The notes: generated by a model not told the origin, from the letters alone. A DNA stretch of 64,000 nucleotides from Kitasatospora viridis (GCF_007829815.1 NZ_VIWT01000001.1:4245001-4309000); one strand, 5' to 3'. Positions 54,670 to 63,788 are shown, numbered from the stretch's first letter. Numbers and translations are program-made.

Positions 54670-56067
54670 TCACGCACCCCGAACGCGTCGTTGGCGCCAG
54701 TACCCGACCGCGCCGAGCGCCGCGACCAGCACCGCGGCCGCGTACAGCTGGTCGCGGTTGCCGGCCGTGGTGGTCATCAGGGCGAGCAGTGCGACCACCC
54801 CGGCGATGGCCACCCAGGTCAGGTACGGGTAGGCCCACATCCGGACCACCAGCTGCTCGGGGGCCTCGCGCTCCAGACGGCGGCGCATCCGCAGCTGCGA
54901 GACGCCGATGAAGAGCCAGACGACCAGGATCGCCACGCCGGTGGTGTTCATCAGCCAGGTGAAGACGGTGTCGGGCCACCAGTAGCCGGCCAGCACCGCC
55001 CCGAAGCCGAAGGCGCAGGAGGCGAGCACGGCCAGCCGCGGGACCCCGCCGCTGACCCGGGCCAGCGCCTTCGGGCCCTGGCCGCGGGAGACCAGCGAGT
55101 ACGCCATCCGGGAGGAGCCGTAGATGTTGGCGTTCATCGCGCTCAGCAGGGCGATCAGCACCACGGCCTGCATCACCTGGGCGGCGCCCGGGATGTGCAG
55201 GAACCGCAGCACCGTCACGTAGGGGCCCAGCTTGACCACGTCCGGGTCGTTCCACGGCACCAGGGTGACCACCAGCGCCATCGAGCCGATGTAGAAGACG
55301 GCGATCCGCCAGACCGCGGTGCGCACCGCGTTGGCCACGTTGCGGCGCGGGTCGTCGGACTCGGCCGCCGCGATGGTGACGGTCTCCAGGCCGCCGTAGG
55401 CGAAGACCGAGGCCAGCAGACCGGTGATCAGGCCGCTGGTGCCGTGCGGCAGGAAGCCGCCGTGGCCGGTCAGGTTGCCGGTGCCGGGGGCCGCGTGCAG
55501 CACGCCGGTGACGCCGAGCACGCCGAGCACCAGGAAGGCGACGATCGCGGTGATCTTGACCGCCGCGAACCAGAACTCGAACTCGCCGAAGTTCTTCACC
55601 GCGGTCAGGTTGCTGGCGCAGAAGAACGCCATGAAGACGGCGACCCAGCCCCAGCCCGGCACCCCCGGGAGCCAGGAGTTCATGATCGAGCCGGCCGCGG
55701 TGGCCTCCGCCGCGACCCCGCAGCAGAGCATCACCCAGTACATCCAGCCGGCGGTCAGCCCGGCCCACGGCCCGATCTCCCGCTCGGCGTGCACCGAGAA
55801 CGAGCCCGAGGCCGGGTGCGCGGCGGACATCTCACCGAGCATCCGCATGATCAGCATCACCAGCAGGCCCGCCGCGGTGAAGGCCAGGATGATGCCGGGT
55901 CCGGCCGCCGCGATGCCCGCGCCGGAGCCGACGAAGAGGCCGGCGCCGATCACCCCGCCGAGCGCGATCATCGAGAGGTGGCGCTGCTTCAGGCCGTGGC
56001 TCAGCTGGGGCGTGGCCTGGGCCTCGGGGGCCTCGGGGGCCTCGGGAGGAGCGGTGGTCGCGGTCAT
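54670..56067 (-). CDS. Amino-acid permease (APC/AAT family)
   Basis: The 465-residue transporter has about 12 membrane helices. The consensus LKQRHLSMIALGGVIGAGLFVGSG (helix 1 substrate loop) is followed by GEMSAAHPASGSFSVHAER and FAYGGLETVTIAAAESDDPRRNV. It resembles GabP, AnsP and related permeases; substrate not predictable. The N-terminus contains an EAPEAPEA repeat. It is upstream of pepN on the same strand, an arrangement fitting peptide and amino-acid salvage. Confidence 0.92.
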   Translation of the reverse strand: MTATTAPPEAPEAPEAQATPQLSHGLKQRHLSMIALGGVIGAGLFVGSGAGIAAAGPGIILAFTAAGLLVMLIMRMLGEMSAAHPASGSFSVHAEREIGPWAGLTAGWMYWVMLCCGVAAEATAAGSIMNSWLPGVPGWGWVAVFMAFFCASNLTAVKNFGEFEFWFAAVKITAIVAFLVLGVLGVTGVLHAAPGTGNLTGHGGFLPHGTSGLITGLLASVFAYGGLETVTIAAAESDDPRRNVANAVRTAVWRIAVFYIGSMALVVTLVPWNDPDVVKLGPYVTVLRFLHIPGAAQVMQAVVLIALLSAMNANIYGSSRMAYSLVSRGQGPKALARVSGGVPRLAVLASCAFGFGAVLAGYWWPDTVFTWLMNTTGVAILVVWLFIGVSQLRMRRRLEREAPEQLVVRMWAYPYLTWVAIAGVVALLALMTTTAGNRDQLYAAAVLVAALGAVGYWRQRRVRGA

Positions 56068-56281
56068 GCGGGGTTATCCAGACGGTTCGTAAATCGGACG
56101 ACCCGTCCCAATATGCGGGGACCGGCGGGGTGCCGCACGGCCCTGACCAGGATCCGGACCGGCTGGGTACGGAGGGTAGTCGATCGGTCGTCCCAGGGTG
56201 AGAACCGGCGACGAACCCCACAAGTGAAGGCGGTGACGGTTTGTCGGTCGTGACATCGAAAGCGTGGGACGAGGAGCGTAA

Positions 56282-56297
56282 GTTCACGAACGTTCAC
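56282..56297. promoter_or_regulatory. GTTCAC repeat upstream of bioY
   Basis: GTTCACGAACGTTCAC (56282-56297) contains GTTCAC twice, 10 bp apart, and the palindrome GAACGTTC. It lies 26 nt before the bioY start, close to the expected promoter. It may be an operator for a biotin regulator; this is speculative. Confidence 0.35.
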
Positions 56298-56322
56298 TCA
56301 GATCCCTTTCCCGGAGGCTCCG

Positions 56323-56922
56323 ATGGCCCTTGCCGCCCCGCTCCCGTCCCGCCCCGTGCTGGCCGACCTGCTGCCCGCGGCCGGCAGCCGGACCGGGGCC
56401 GCCCTGCGCGAACTGGCCCTGGTCGGCGGCGGCGCCGCGCTCACCGGCCTGGCTGCGCAGTGGTCGGTGGCGGTGCCCGGCTCGCCGGTGCCGGTGACCG
56501 GCCAGACCTTCGCCGCGCTGCTGGTCGGCACCGCGCTCGGCGCCCGCCGGGGCGTCGCCGCGCTCGGCCTCTACCTGCTGGCCGGCGCGGCCGGGCTGCC
56601 CTGGTTCGCCCAGGGCTCGGCCGGCTGGTCGATGCCGAGCTTCGGCTACGTGCTCGGCTTCGTGCTGGCCGCCGCCGTCACCGGCCTGCTGGCCCGGCGC
56701 GGCGCCGACCGCGGCCCGCTGCGCACCGCCGCCGCCATGGTGCTGGGCAACCTGGCGATCTACGCGGTCGGCGTGCCCTACCTGGCCGCCTCGCTGCACG
56801 TGTCGCTGGCCAAGGCGGCCCACCTGGGGCTCTACCCCTACCTGGTGGGCGACGCGTTGAAGACCGCGGTGGCGATGGGCGCCCTGCCGCTGACCTGGAA
56901 GCTGCTGCGCGGCCGGGTCTGA
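56323..56922 (+). CDS. bioY: Biotin transporter BioY
   Basis: This 199-residue S-component imports biotin, alone or with a shared ECF energy module. It has six membrane helices and the BioY signature (VPVTGQTFAALLVGTALGARRG and LPWFAQGSAGWSMPSFGYVLGF). No bioMN genes are adjacent, so it may be solitary. ATG 56323 has GGAGG 6 nt upstream. It is divergent from the amino-acid permease and lies 47 nt before rpiB. Confidence 0.94.
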   Translation: MALAAPLPSRPVLADLLPAAGSRTGAALRELALVGGGAALTGLAAQWSVAVPGSPVPVTGQTFAALLVGTALGARRGVAALGLYLLAGAAGLPWFAQGSAGWSMPSFGYVLGFVLAAAVTGLLARRGADRGPLRTAAAMVLGNLAIYAVGVPYLAASLHVSLAKAAHLGLYPYLVGDALKTAVAMGALPLTWKLLRGRV

Positions 56923-56969
56923 CCCGGTCCTTCACGGGGGCGGGGGAGCGGCATGCCAGACTTCCTGCC

Positions 56970-57455
56970 ATGCGCGTTTACCTGGGTTCCGACCATGCCG
57001 GATACGAACTGAAGAACCACCTCGTCGAGTGGCTCACCGCGGCCGGCCACGAGCCGATCGACTGCGGCCCGCACATCTACGACGCCGAGGACGACTACCC
57101 GCCGTTCTGCCTGCGCGCCGCCGAGCGCACCGCCGCCGACCCCGAGGCGCTGGGCATCGTGATCGGCGGCTCGGGCAACGGCGAGCAGATCGCCGCCAAC
57201 AAGGTGAAGGGCGTGCGGGCCGCGCTGGCCTGGAGCGAGCAGACCGCCGCGCTCGGCCGCGAGCACAACAACGCCAACGTGGTCAGCATCGGCGGCCGGA
57301 TGCACACCCAGGAGGAGGCGACCAAGTTCGTCGAGATCTTCCTGGCCACCCCGTACAGCGGCGAGCCCCGGCACACCCGCCGGATCGAGATGCTCAGCGC
57401 CTACGAGACCACCGGTGAGCTGCCCGCCATCCCGGCCCACCACCCGCAGGGCTGA
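56970..57455 (+). CDS. rpiB: Ribose-5-phosphate isomerase B
   Basis: It interconverts ribulose 5-phosphate and ribose 5-phosphate. The 161-residue protein shows the phosphate loop SDHAGYELK (residues 7-15) and IGGSGNGEQIAANKV (near 67-81). Here, as in mycobacterial RpiB, the active-site Cys of E. coli is replaced and the Glu of GNGEQ acts as base. REHNNANVVSIGGRM follows. ATG 56970 has no clear ribosome site, so it may depend on read-through from bioY. Confidence 0.94.
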   Translation: MRVYLGSDHAGYELKNHLVEWLTAAGHEPIDCGPHIYDAEDDYPPFCLRAAERTAADPEALGIVIGGSGNGEQIAANKVKGVRAALAWSEQTAALGREHNNANVVSIGGRMHTQEEATKFVEIFLATPYSGEPRHTRRIEMLSAYETTGELPAIPAHHPQG

Positions 57456-57481
57456 TTCTGCGTCACCTCCGTCGCCCCGCC

Positions 57482-57510
57482 GCCGCACGGCCCGTCAGAA
57501 GCCGTGCGGC
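57482..57510. terminator. Hairpin between rpiB and the acetyltransferase gene
   Basis: A perfect 10-bp stem (57482-57491 with 57501-57510) overlaps the stop codon of the minus-strand gene and lies 26 nt past rpiB. It likely acts on both. Confidence 0.7.
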
Positions 57511-58754
57511 AGCCAGGGGGCGACCGGCCAGCCGAAGGCGGCCGACGCCCGGGCCAGCGCGCCCGGGCGCAGCTCGCGGACCAGCCCGGCCGCCGCCTGC
57601 GCCGCCAGCGTGCAGCCGCCCAGGTAGGCGGCCCCCAACTCGCGCACCGACAGCGCCAGGTCGGCCGCGTCCTCGGTCGGCTCGCAGGCCGCCGGGTGCT
57701 CCGGCCCCGCGGCGTGCAGGTGCCAGCGCCCGGTGTTCCACGGGCAGAACTCGTCCTCGACCGCCAGCACCAGGTCCACCGGGGCCGCGTACCGCCGCGA
57801 GCGCAGCGCGTCGCCCACCTCCACCAGCCGGACGAAGAGCGCGTCGGACAGCTGCGAGCGCAGCCGCCGCGGGTCCGAGACCAGGTGCAGCAGCGGGTCG
57901 TCCACCGGCAGGCTGGCCGCCACCACGGTGTCGGTCAGGTCCAGCTCCAGCAGGTAGTTCCAGAGCGCGGCGCGGGCCCCGGGGGTCGCCGCGGTCACCT
58001 CGCGCACCCGCACCTCGCCGCCCGGACCGCCGTGCTCCCAGCTGATCCCGACCGAGTAGCGGGCGTAGCCGAGCAGCGTGGCGTCCGCCCGGTCCTCGGC
58101 CAGCACGCACTGCAGCGGGGCGCGGCCGCCCCGCTCGCTCGGCGGGTCGAACAGCGCCACCCGCTCCCAGCCGGGCCGGCGGGCCAGCATGCCCGGGCGC
58201 AGCGGCACCTGGGCGGCGTAGAGCCGCTCGCAGTCGGCGGCCGAGCCGGCCGGGTCGGCCAGTCGCAGCCGCACCGGCTCGCCGGCCGGCCGGGCCACCC
58301 GGGCCCTGGCCCGGTCGATCCGCACGCCCAGCTGCCAGCTGGCCAGGCCGTACCCGTAGCGGCCGTAGATGCCCGGCTCGGAGGCGGTCAGCACGGCCAG
58401 CGACTCGCCGCGCTCGTGCACGTCGTCCAGCTGACGGCGCATCAGTGCGGTGAGCACCCCGCGCCGGCGGTGGGTCGGCAGCACCCCGACCATGGTCACC
58501 CCGGCGGCCGGCAGCACCGCCCCGCCCGGCACCGCGAGCCGGAACGAGAAGGCGCCGGCCGCGCCGACCGGCCGGTCGCCGTCCCAGACCGCCAGCGAGC
58601 GGTCGACCTCGGTCAGCGCCTGCCACATGGCCCGGCGCTCGGGGGACTCGGCCGAGCCGAAGGCGGTCTCCAGCGCGTCGTACCAGCCGTCCCACTCGGC
58701 GGCCTGGAGGACCCGCGGTTCGAGCGGGCCGTGCTCCTGCGGGAGATGTGTCAT
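57495..58754 (-). CDS. Eis-like GNAT N-acetyltransferase
   Basis: The 419-residue protein has the three-part plan of mycobacterial Eis. It has an N-terminal GNAT domain with the acetyl-CoA loop VGVLPTHRRRGVLTALM (about residues 88-104), a second degenerate GNAT domain and a C-terminal sterol-carrier-like domain ending in a free Phe carboxylate (PWLPHGF), which acts as catalytic base in Eis. Eis enzymes acetylate amines, including aminoglycosides; the substrate here is unknown. ATG 58754 is directly behind a palindromic TCATATGA. Confidence 0.88.
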   Translation of the reverse strand: MTHLPQEHGPLEPRVLQAAEWDGWYDALETAFGSAESPERRAMWQALTEVDRSLAVWDGDRPVGAAGAFSFRLAVPGGAVLPAAGVTMVGVLPTHRRRGVLTALMRRQLDDVHERGESLAVLTASEPGIYGRYGYGLASWQLGVRIDRARARVARPAGEPVRLRLADPAGSAADCERLYAAQVPLRPGMLARRPGWERVALFDPPSERGGRAPLQCVLAEDRADATLLGYARYSVGISWEHGGPGGEVRVREVTAATPGARAALWNYLLELDLTDTVVAASLPVDDPLLHLVSDPRRLRSQLSDALFVRLVEVGDALRSRRYAAPVDLVLAVEDEFCPWNTGRWHLHAAGPEHPAACEPTEDAADLALSVRELGAAYLGGCTLAAQAAAGLVRELRPGALARASAAFGWPVAPWLPHGF

Positions 58755-58976
58755 ATGACACAGCTATCACCCGGGTGGCGCGGTTGCGAGCTCTTCGCGC
58801 GGGCAGCGGCCCCCGAGCCCCGGCGTGAACTGCGCACGAGCGCCCCCGGCGTCCCCCGGTGCGCTGGTAGCGGCCCCGGACCGGGCCCGGCGCCCCGGCC
58901 GAAACCGAGCGGCCAGGCGGACCGGGGATGAACGCCCGTCGACGCGGACGGGCCCCGGTGGATAAGGTCGGGCCCC

Positions 58977-60200
58977 ATGGCTGGCAGCACGCCGGGCTCC
59001 AGGCCCCAGACGACTGCGACCGGGACGGTCTCCGCCGACCCCGTGGCGGCCCGGTTGCGCAAGCGGCTCTACCGGGCCCGCCGAACCCTGCGCCGGACCG
59101 GGGTGGACTACTTCCGCGGCGACGGGGCGGACTGGCTGGCCTTCGCCGTGCTGCTGCTCCTGGTGCCGGTGCTGGTCGTGCTGAACGTCTGGCTGCCCGC
59201 CTGGGTGCCGCCCACCACGCTGGTGCTGCCGATCCTGGCCGGCGCGCTGCTGCTGCGCCCGGTCTCGCTGGTGCTGCTCTACGCCACCGCCGCGCTCGGC
59301 CTGTCCACCGAGTCGGTGATCCACACCGGCGAGCGGGCGGCCAGCCAGCACCCCGAGTCCTACGTCTTCGGGGTCACCCCCGGCGCCGCCCTGGTGGTCG
59401 GCGCGGTCGGGGTGGCCGGGCTGCTGCTGGCCCAGTTCCGCAGCCGGGTCGGGGTGCCGTGGCGCAGCGGCGGCTCGATGCTCTTCGACCTGCGCGAGCG
59501 GCTCAAGGTGCAGAGCCAGGTGCCGGTGCTGCCCGTTGGCTGGCACGCCGACATGGCGCTGCGCCCGGCCGGCGGCCAGTCCTTCTCCGGCGACTTCGTG
59601 GTGGCGGCCCGCACCGGGCCGGGCCGGCGGATGCTGGAAGTCGTGCTGGCCGACGTCTCGGGCAAGGGCATGGACGCCGGCTCCCGGGCGCTGCTGCTCT
59701 CCGGGGCCTTCGGCGGCCTGCTCGGCTCGCTGCCGCCGCACGACTTCCTGCCCGCCGCCAACGGCTACCTGCTCCGGCAGGACTGGGAGGAGGGCTTCGC
59801 CAGCGCGGTGCACCTCGCCCTGGACCTGGACAGCGGCGAGTACGAGCTGCTCTCGGCCGGCCACCTGCCGGGCATGCAGCGCCTCGCCGGGGCCGGCCGC
59901 TGGGAGAGCAAGGAGTCCGCCGAGGGACCGCTGCTGGGCCTGTACGACGGCGCCAAGTTCGAGGGCGTGCGCGGCCGGCTGGGCCGCGGCGACGTGCTGA
60001 TGCTCTGCACCGACGGCATGGTCGAGGTGTCCGGCCGGGACCTCTCCGAGGGCATGGACCGGCTGATGGGCGAGGCCGACCGGCTGGTGGCCGGCGGCCA
60101 GTTGGGCCGGGCCGCCGGCGGCGCGGCCGGGCGGCTGATCGAGACCGTGGCCAAGGACATCAACGACGACCGCGCGGTGCTGCTGATCTGGCGCGAGTGA
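58977..60200 (+). CDS. Membrane-bound PP2C/SpoIIE-type serine phosphatase
   Basis: The 407-residue protein has about four membrane helices (about residues 58-160), then a PP2C-type SpoIIE domain (about 190-405) with metal-binding Asp in FSGDFVV, LADVSGKGMDAG, LCTDGMVEVSG and NDDRAVLLI. No PAS or GAF sensor domain is seen. Such enzymes dephosphorylate anti-sigma-factor antagonists in partner-switching networks. No antagonist or kinase gene is adjacent. Confidence 0.9.
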   Translation: MAGSTPGSRPQTTATGTVSADPVAARLRKRLYRARRTLRRTGVDYFRGDGADWLAFAVLLLLVPVLVVLNVWLPAWVPPTTLVLPILAGALLLRPVSLVLLYATAALGLSTESVIHTGERAASQHPESYVFGVTPGAALVVGAVGVAGLLLAQFRSRVGVPWRSGGSMLFDLRERLKVQSQVPVLPVGWHADMALRPAGGQSFSGDFVVAARTGPGRRMLEVVLADVSGKGMDAGSRALLLSGAFGGLLGSLPPHDFLPAANGYLLRQDWEEGFASAVHLALDLDSGEYELLSAGHLPGMQRLAGAGRWESKESAEGPLLGLYDGAKFEGVRGRLGRGDVLMLCTDGMVEVSGRDLSEGMDRLMGEADRLVAGGQLGRAAGGAAGRLIETVAKDINDDRAVLLIWRE

Positions 60201-60534
60201 CTGTCAAGGCCAGCGGTGATCTTCGGCCAATCTGCCCGCGGGGCGCTGACGCCCCCTCGGTCCACGAACGGCCCGGCCGGCGACCCCGGCCGACGGTCCG
60301 TCAGGTCCGGTCCGCTATCGTCTCGGTCGGCGGAAACTCGTCCCACATGGCAGGACTTTTGGCACCTGTCAGCGGCAAGTCCTTTACGCAGTCAGCACGG
60401 TCGACCACACTGAGTCCGGGCGGGACTGGCCGGAACTCGGGGGATGTTCGGGTGTGCTTCACCGACGGGTGCCGCCTCGGGACCTTCGGGCAGGCCGTGG
60501 TCCGCTCCGCCACGAAATGAGGAAGTGAGTCCGG
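60201..60534. other. 334-nt gap with no clear gene
   Basis: No credible coding region was found. A short inverted pair (GGACTT near 60352 and AAGTCC near 60380) might form a loop. The last 15 nt hold the GAGGAAG ribosome site of the next gene, so its promoter should lie in this gap. Confidence 0.5.
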
Positions 60535-60732
60535 GTGGCACTCTCCGTCTCCGCGTTGGTCCTGTTCGGCGTGATGCTGATCATCTTCATCCGCGGGAAG
60601 CAGATCAAGATGCCGCACGCGATCGTCGCCGTGCTCTTCGGCTTCATGCTGAACCAGTCGACCCAGCTCTCCAAGCCCATCCAGGAAATGCTCAACTCGG
60701 TGGCCAACACCCTGGGCAACGTCACCAAGTGA
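60535..60732 (+). CDS. Small two-helix membrane protein (65 aa)
   Basis: It starts at GTG 60535. Helix 1 (about residues 3-19, SVSALVLFGVMLIIFI) is followed by RGKQIKMPH, helix 2 (about 28-40, AIVAVLFGFML) and an amphipathic tail (STQLSKPIQEMLNSVANTLGNV). Coding bias is normal for the neighbourhood. Similar small proteins occur in streptomycete chromosomes and plasmids; none has a known function as far as I know. Confidence 0.7.
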   Translation: MALSVSALVLFGVMLIIFIRGKQIKMPHAIVAVLFGFMLNQSTQLSKPIQEMLNSVANTLGNVTK

Positions 60733-60768
60733 CGCCGCGGCGGGGCTGCGGGTGCCTCCTCCGGCCGC

Positions 60769-61569
60769 CTACTGCCCCGCCCGCCTGGCCTGCCACCAGC
60801 GGCTCAGCCGGCCGCCCCGGGCCGTTCGCACGACGGCCGCGACGGGCTCCGGCGCGGGCTCGGGGCTCCGGCCGCGCTCGGCCGAGCGGACCGCCTCCAG
60901 GCTGGCGCCGTCGGCCGCCAGCAGCACGAACAGCCGCGCCCAGCAGAACCGTTCGGCCCGCGGCCAGTCGAGCGCGGCCAGCGCCGCCGAGGCCGCCGGG
61001 CTGACCTCGCCGTTCACCCGGACCTCGGCCACCTCGTCACCGGCCCGGCCGCCGAAGAACAGCTTGACCCCGTTCAGCCGCGGGTCGGTCAGCTCCGGCG
61101 CGAGCGCGGCCGCGAGCTCCGGCAGCAGCTCCCGCCCGCCCAACCAGTCGGTCAGCCGGGCGCTCTGGAAGCCGAAGACCGTGGCCGGCCCCTGCACCGC
61201 GTGCCAGCCCGGCAGTTCGGGCAGCCGCCGGTGGTCGCCGTAGCGGCCCTGGTGGTCCATCAGTTCGACCACGGTGGCGGCGGTGGTGGCCGCCCACATC
61301 CGCACCGCGCTCTCCAACTTCTCGGTCTCGGTGGTGCCCAGCCCGGCCGTGCAGTCCCAGACCACCGGTGCGTCCGCGCGGCCCAGGTCGAGCACGAAGC
61401 CGAGGTCGGCGTGCGCGGCGCCGTCCGGCCCGAGGTGCTCGCGGATCGCCACCGCGGTGCTGCCCGGTCCGCGGACCACCTCCCCGTCGAGGGCGAACTC
61501 GCGCCCGTACCGGGACAGTTCCCGCACCACCGCGTGCTGGATCACCAGCCGCCGCTGCTCGGGCTCCAC
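60769..61569 (-). CDS. DUF6348-like cytoplasmic protein
   Basis: The 266-residue soluble protein has motifs such as APVVWDCTAGLGTTETEKLESAVRMWAATT, LPGWHAVQGPATVFG, GVKLFFGGRAGDEVAEVRVNGE and AALAALDWP. These agree with the DUF6348 family as I remember it; function unknown. GTG 61569 has GGAGG 6 nt upstream and is clearly the start. The last 35 residues are Arg-rich. Confidence 0.7.
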   Translation of the reverse strand: MEPEQRRLVIQHAVVRELSRYGREFALDGEVVRGPGSTAVAIREHLGPDGAAHADLGFVLDLGRADAPVVWDCTAGLGTTETEKLESAVRMWAATTAATVVELMDHQGRYGDHRRLPELPGWHAVQGPATVFGFQSARLTDWLGGRELLPELAAALAPELTDPRLNGVKLFFGGRAGDEVAEVRVNGEVSPAASAALAALDWPRAERFCWARLFVLLAADGASLEAVRSAERGRSPEPAPEPVAAVVRTARGGRLSRWWQARRAGQ

Positions 61570-61677
61570 GCCGCCTCCTTCGCACCCCGGTTCGAACAAA
61601 CGCCGAGGCTAGCGGGGCCGGGCTCGGCACTGCCAGTCCGCGGCCGGCGGTCCGCCCCACGACCGGGGCGAACACGA

Positions 61678-61714
61678 CGAAGGCCCCGACGCGCAGGGCG
61701 CGTCGGGGCCTTCG
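61678..61714. terminator. Terminator of tRNA-Gly
   Basis: A perfect 17-bp stem (61678-61694 with 61698-61714) with loop AGG begins 5 nt past the tRNA 3' end on the minus strand. Confidence 0.88.
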
Positions 61715-61719
61715 ACCGG

Positions 61720-61790
61720 AGCGGGCGACGAGAATCGAACTCGCGTGACTAGTTTGGAAGACTAGGGCTCTACCATTGAGCTACGCCCGC
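61720..61790 (-). tRNA. tRNA-Gly (anticodon TCC)
   Basis: It folds as a 71-nt cloverleaf with acceptor GCGGGCG/CGCCCGC, D-arm GCTC-AATGGTA-GAGC, anticodon loop CTTCCAA (TCC) and T-loop TTCGATT. CCA is not encoded. Confidence 0.96.
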
Positions 61791-61889
61791 CGGTCCGGGT
61801 GGACGGGCAACAGCGTACCCGATCCGACGGGCAGTCGAATATCTGCGAGCCGACGATCGTCGGCGTGTACGCTCTCTCTCGCGTGAATG

Positions 61890-61966
61890 CGGGGTGTGGC
61901 GCAGTTTGGTAGCGCGTCCGCTTTGGGAGCGGAAGGCCGTCGGTTCGAATCCGGTCACCCCGACCA
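61890..61966 (+). tRNA. tRNA-Pro (anticodon TGG)
   Basis: It folds as a 77-nt cloverleaf with acceptor CGGGGTG/CACCCCG, anticodon loop TTTGGGA (TGG) and T-loop TTCGAAT. An encoded CCA ends at 61966. No integrase or attachment duplication follows it within the window. Confidence 0.96.
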
Positions 61967-62206
61967 GTCAGTTTCGTGGTACCCGGTAGGATGGGCCGCT
62001 GGTGGTCACGGCTTCCGAGCCGACCACCCCAGGGTGACAGAGTCCCCGCCCAGACCCGCACCGGGACCGGGCCGCTCGCCATCCACCCCACACGGGAGAT
62101 CGCCGCACTCAGGTGGCTCATCACCCGTCTGCCCGGCCCGCAGCCCGCGAGGGACTCGGGGGCCGGAACAGACAAGCCGACCGCAAGCCCCATAGGAGAC
62201 CTAACC

Positions 62207-63598
62207 GTGAAGAGCGCCGTCGAGACTCTGAACCCGACCCGGGTTCGACTCACCGTCGAGGTGCCCTTCGAGGAGCTCAAGCCCAGCCTCGACGCGGCGT
62301 ACAAGAAGATCAACCAGCAGGTCACGGTTCCGGGTTTCCGGAAGGGCAAGATTCCGAACCGGGTCATCGACCAGCGGTTCGGCCGCGCCGCCGTGCTGGA
62401 GGAGACCGTCAACGACGCCCTGCCGCGCTTCTACACGCAGGCCGTCGACGAGAACAAGGTCGAGGTCCTCGGTCAGCCCGACATCACGGACATCAAGGGT
62501 GTCGAGGACCTCGACGCCAACGGCCTCACCTTCACCGCCGAGGTCGACATCCGCCCGGAGATCACCCTCCCCGACTTCGCCGAGATCTCGGTCGAGGTCG
62601 ACGCCATCGAGGTGACCGACGAGGACATCGAGAAGTCGCTGCAGCAGCTGCGCGAGCGCTTCTCCTCGGTCAAGGACGTCGAGCGCGCCGCCGGCGCGGA
62701 CGACATCGTCGTGGTGGACCTGGAGGCCAAGGTCGACGGCGAGGTGCCGGAGGACGGCACCGCCACCGGCGTGAGCTACGAGATCGGCTCGGGCCGCCTG
62801 CTGGACGGCATCGACGAGGCCGTCACCGGCCTCTCGGCCGGCGAGTCGAAGACCTTCACCACCGAGCTCAAGGGCGGCACCCAGGCCGGCAAGAGCTCCG
62901 AGGTGACCGTCACCGTCACCGCCGTCCAGGAGAAGGAGCTCCCCGAGCTGGACGACGAGTTCGCCCAGCTGGCCAGCGAGTTCGACACCCTGGAGGAGCT
63001 GCGCGCCGACTCCCGCACCCGGCTCGGCCGGATGAAGGAGTTCGACCAGGCGACCCAGGCGCAGGAGAAGGTCCTGGACGCGCTGCTCGAGAAGATCGAG
63101 ATCGAGTTCCCGGAGAAGCTCCTCAAGGACGAGGTCGAGACCCGCAAGCACAACCTGGAGCACCACCAGCTGGAGCCGATCGGCCAGACCCTGGAGAGCT
63201 ACCTCGCCGCCCAGGGCAAGACCCGCGAGGAGTTCGACGCGGAGACCGAGGAGCAGGCGAAGAAGGGCATCAAGACCCAGTTCGTGCTCGACGAGATCGT
63301 GGCCAAGGAGGAGGTGGGCGTGAACCAGGAGGAGCTCACCGAGCACCTGATCCGCCGCGCCGCCGGCTCCGGCCTGAGCCCGGACCAGTTCGCCCAGCAG
63401 ATCGTCTCCAACCAGCAGGTCCCGCTGCTGGTCGGCGAGGTCGCCCGCGGCAAGGCGCTCGCCCTGGTGGTCGAGGCCGCCACGGTGACCGACTCCAACG
63501 GTGAGGTCGTCGACTTCGACGAGGACGAGGAGGAGGTGGCCGAGGCGGCCACCACCGAGGCCGCCGCCGAGGCGACCGAGGAGTCCGCCGAGGCCTGA
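62207..63598 (+). CDS. tig: Trigger factor
   Basis: This ribosome-associated chaperone and peptidyl-prolyl isomerase has 463 residues. The ribosome-binding domain has the signature VPGFRKGKIP (about residues 40-49), the FKBP domain runs about 160-245 (AGADDIVVVDLEAKVDG through VTAVQEKELPELDDEFAQ), and a helical C-terminal domain follows to about 435. The acidic tail (DFDEDEEEVAEAATTEAAAEA) is typical for actinobacteria. GTG 62207 has GGAG 11 nt upstream. It precedes clpP as in most bacteria. Confidence 0.97.
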   Translation: MKSAVETLNPTRVRLTVEVPFEELKPSLDAAYKKINQQVTVPGFRKGKIPNRVIDQRFGRAAVLEETVNDALPRFYTQAVDENKVEVLGQPDITDIKGVEDLDANGLTFTAEVDIRPEITLPDFAEISVEVDAIEVTDEDIEKSLQQLRERFSSVKDVERAAGADDIVVVDLEAKVDGEVPEDGTATGVSYEIGSGRLLDGIDEAVTGLSAGESKTFTTELKGGTQAGKSSEVTVTVTAVQEKELPELDDEFAQLASEFDTLEELRADSRTRLGRMKEFDQATQAQEKVLDALLEKIEIEFPEKLLKDEVETRKHNLEHHQLEPIGQTLESYLAAQGKTREEFDAETEEQAKKGIKTQFVLDEIVAKEEVGVNQEELTEHLIRRAAGSGLSPDQFAQQIVSNQQVPLLVGEVARGKALALVVEAATVTDSNGEVVDFDEDEEEVAEAATTEAAAEATEESAEA

Positions 63599-63622
63599 AC
63601 CGCCCCGTCGCGGTGAGCCCCG

Positions 63623-63671
63623 AACGGGCCCGGACGCACTCCTGGAAATCAGGTGCGCGTCCGGGCCCGTT
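63623..63671 (+). terminator. tig terminator
   Basis: A perfect 15-bp outer stem (63623-63637 with 63657-63671) encloses a 19-nt loop, 25 nt past the tig stop. It separates tig from clpP. Confidence 0.85.
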
Positions 63672-63692
63672 CCGCTTCCGGCGGCGCACCTG

Positions 63693-63703
63693 CGCTGACA
63701 GCG
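63693..63703. promoter_or_regulatory. ClgR-type operator upstream of clpP
   Basis: CGCTGACAGCG matches all 11 positions of the published ClgR core (CGCYNANRGCG), and the three following bases (AAC) fit WWS. ClgR activates clpP genes in streptomycetes and corynebacteria. It lies 86 nt before the clpP GTG. Confidence 0.75.
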
Positions 63704-63788
63704 AACAGTTCTGTGTGAGGGATTCCCGGGCTCGGCCTGCGCGTTAGGGTCAACGAAAGCAAGCTAAACCGACTGAGCAGGTGGCTAA

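Noticed and set aside
52119..54911. About 930-codon plus-strand frame opposite pepN.
   Set aside because: Antisense shadow of a gene with intact GAMEN and HExxH motifs; no recognisable protein features.
58977..60732. Phosphatase plus small membrane protein as a two-gene signalling unit.
   Set aside because: A 334-nt gap and a separate ribosome site make co-function unsupported.
61890..61966. tRNA-Pro as the attachment site of an integrated element.
   Set aside because: No integrase, excisionase or duplicated tRNA end lies on either side; tig and clpP follow directly.
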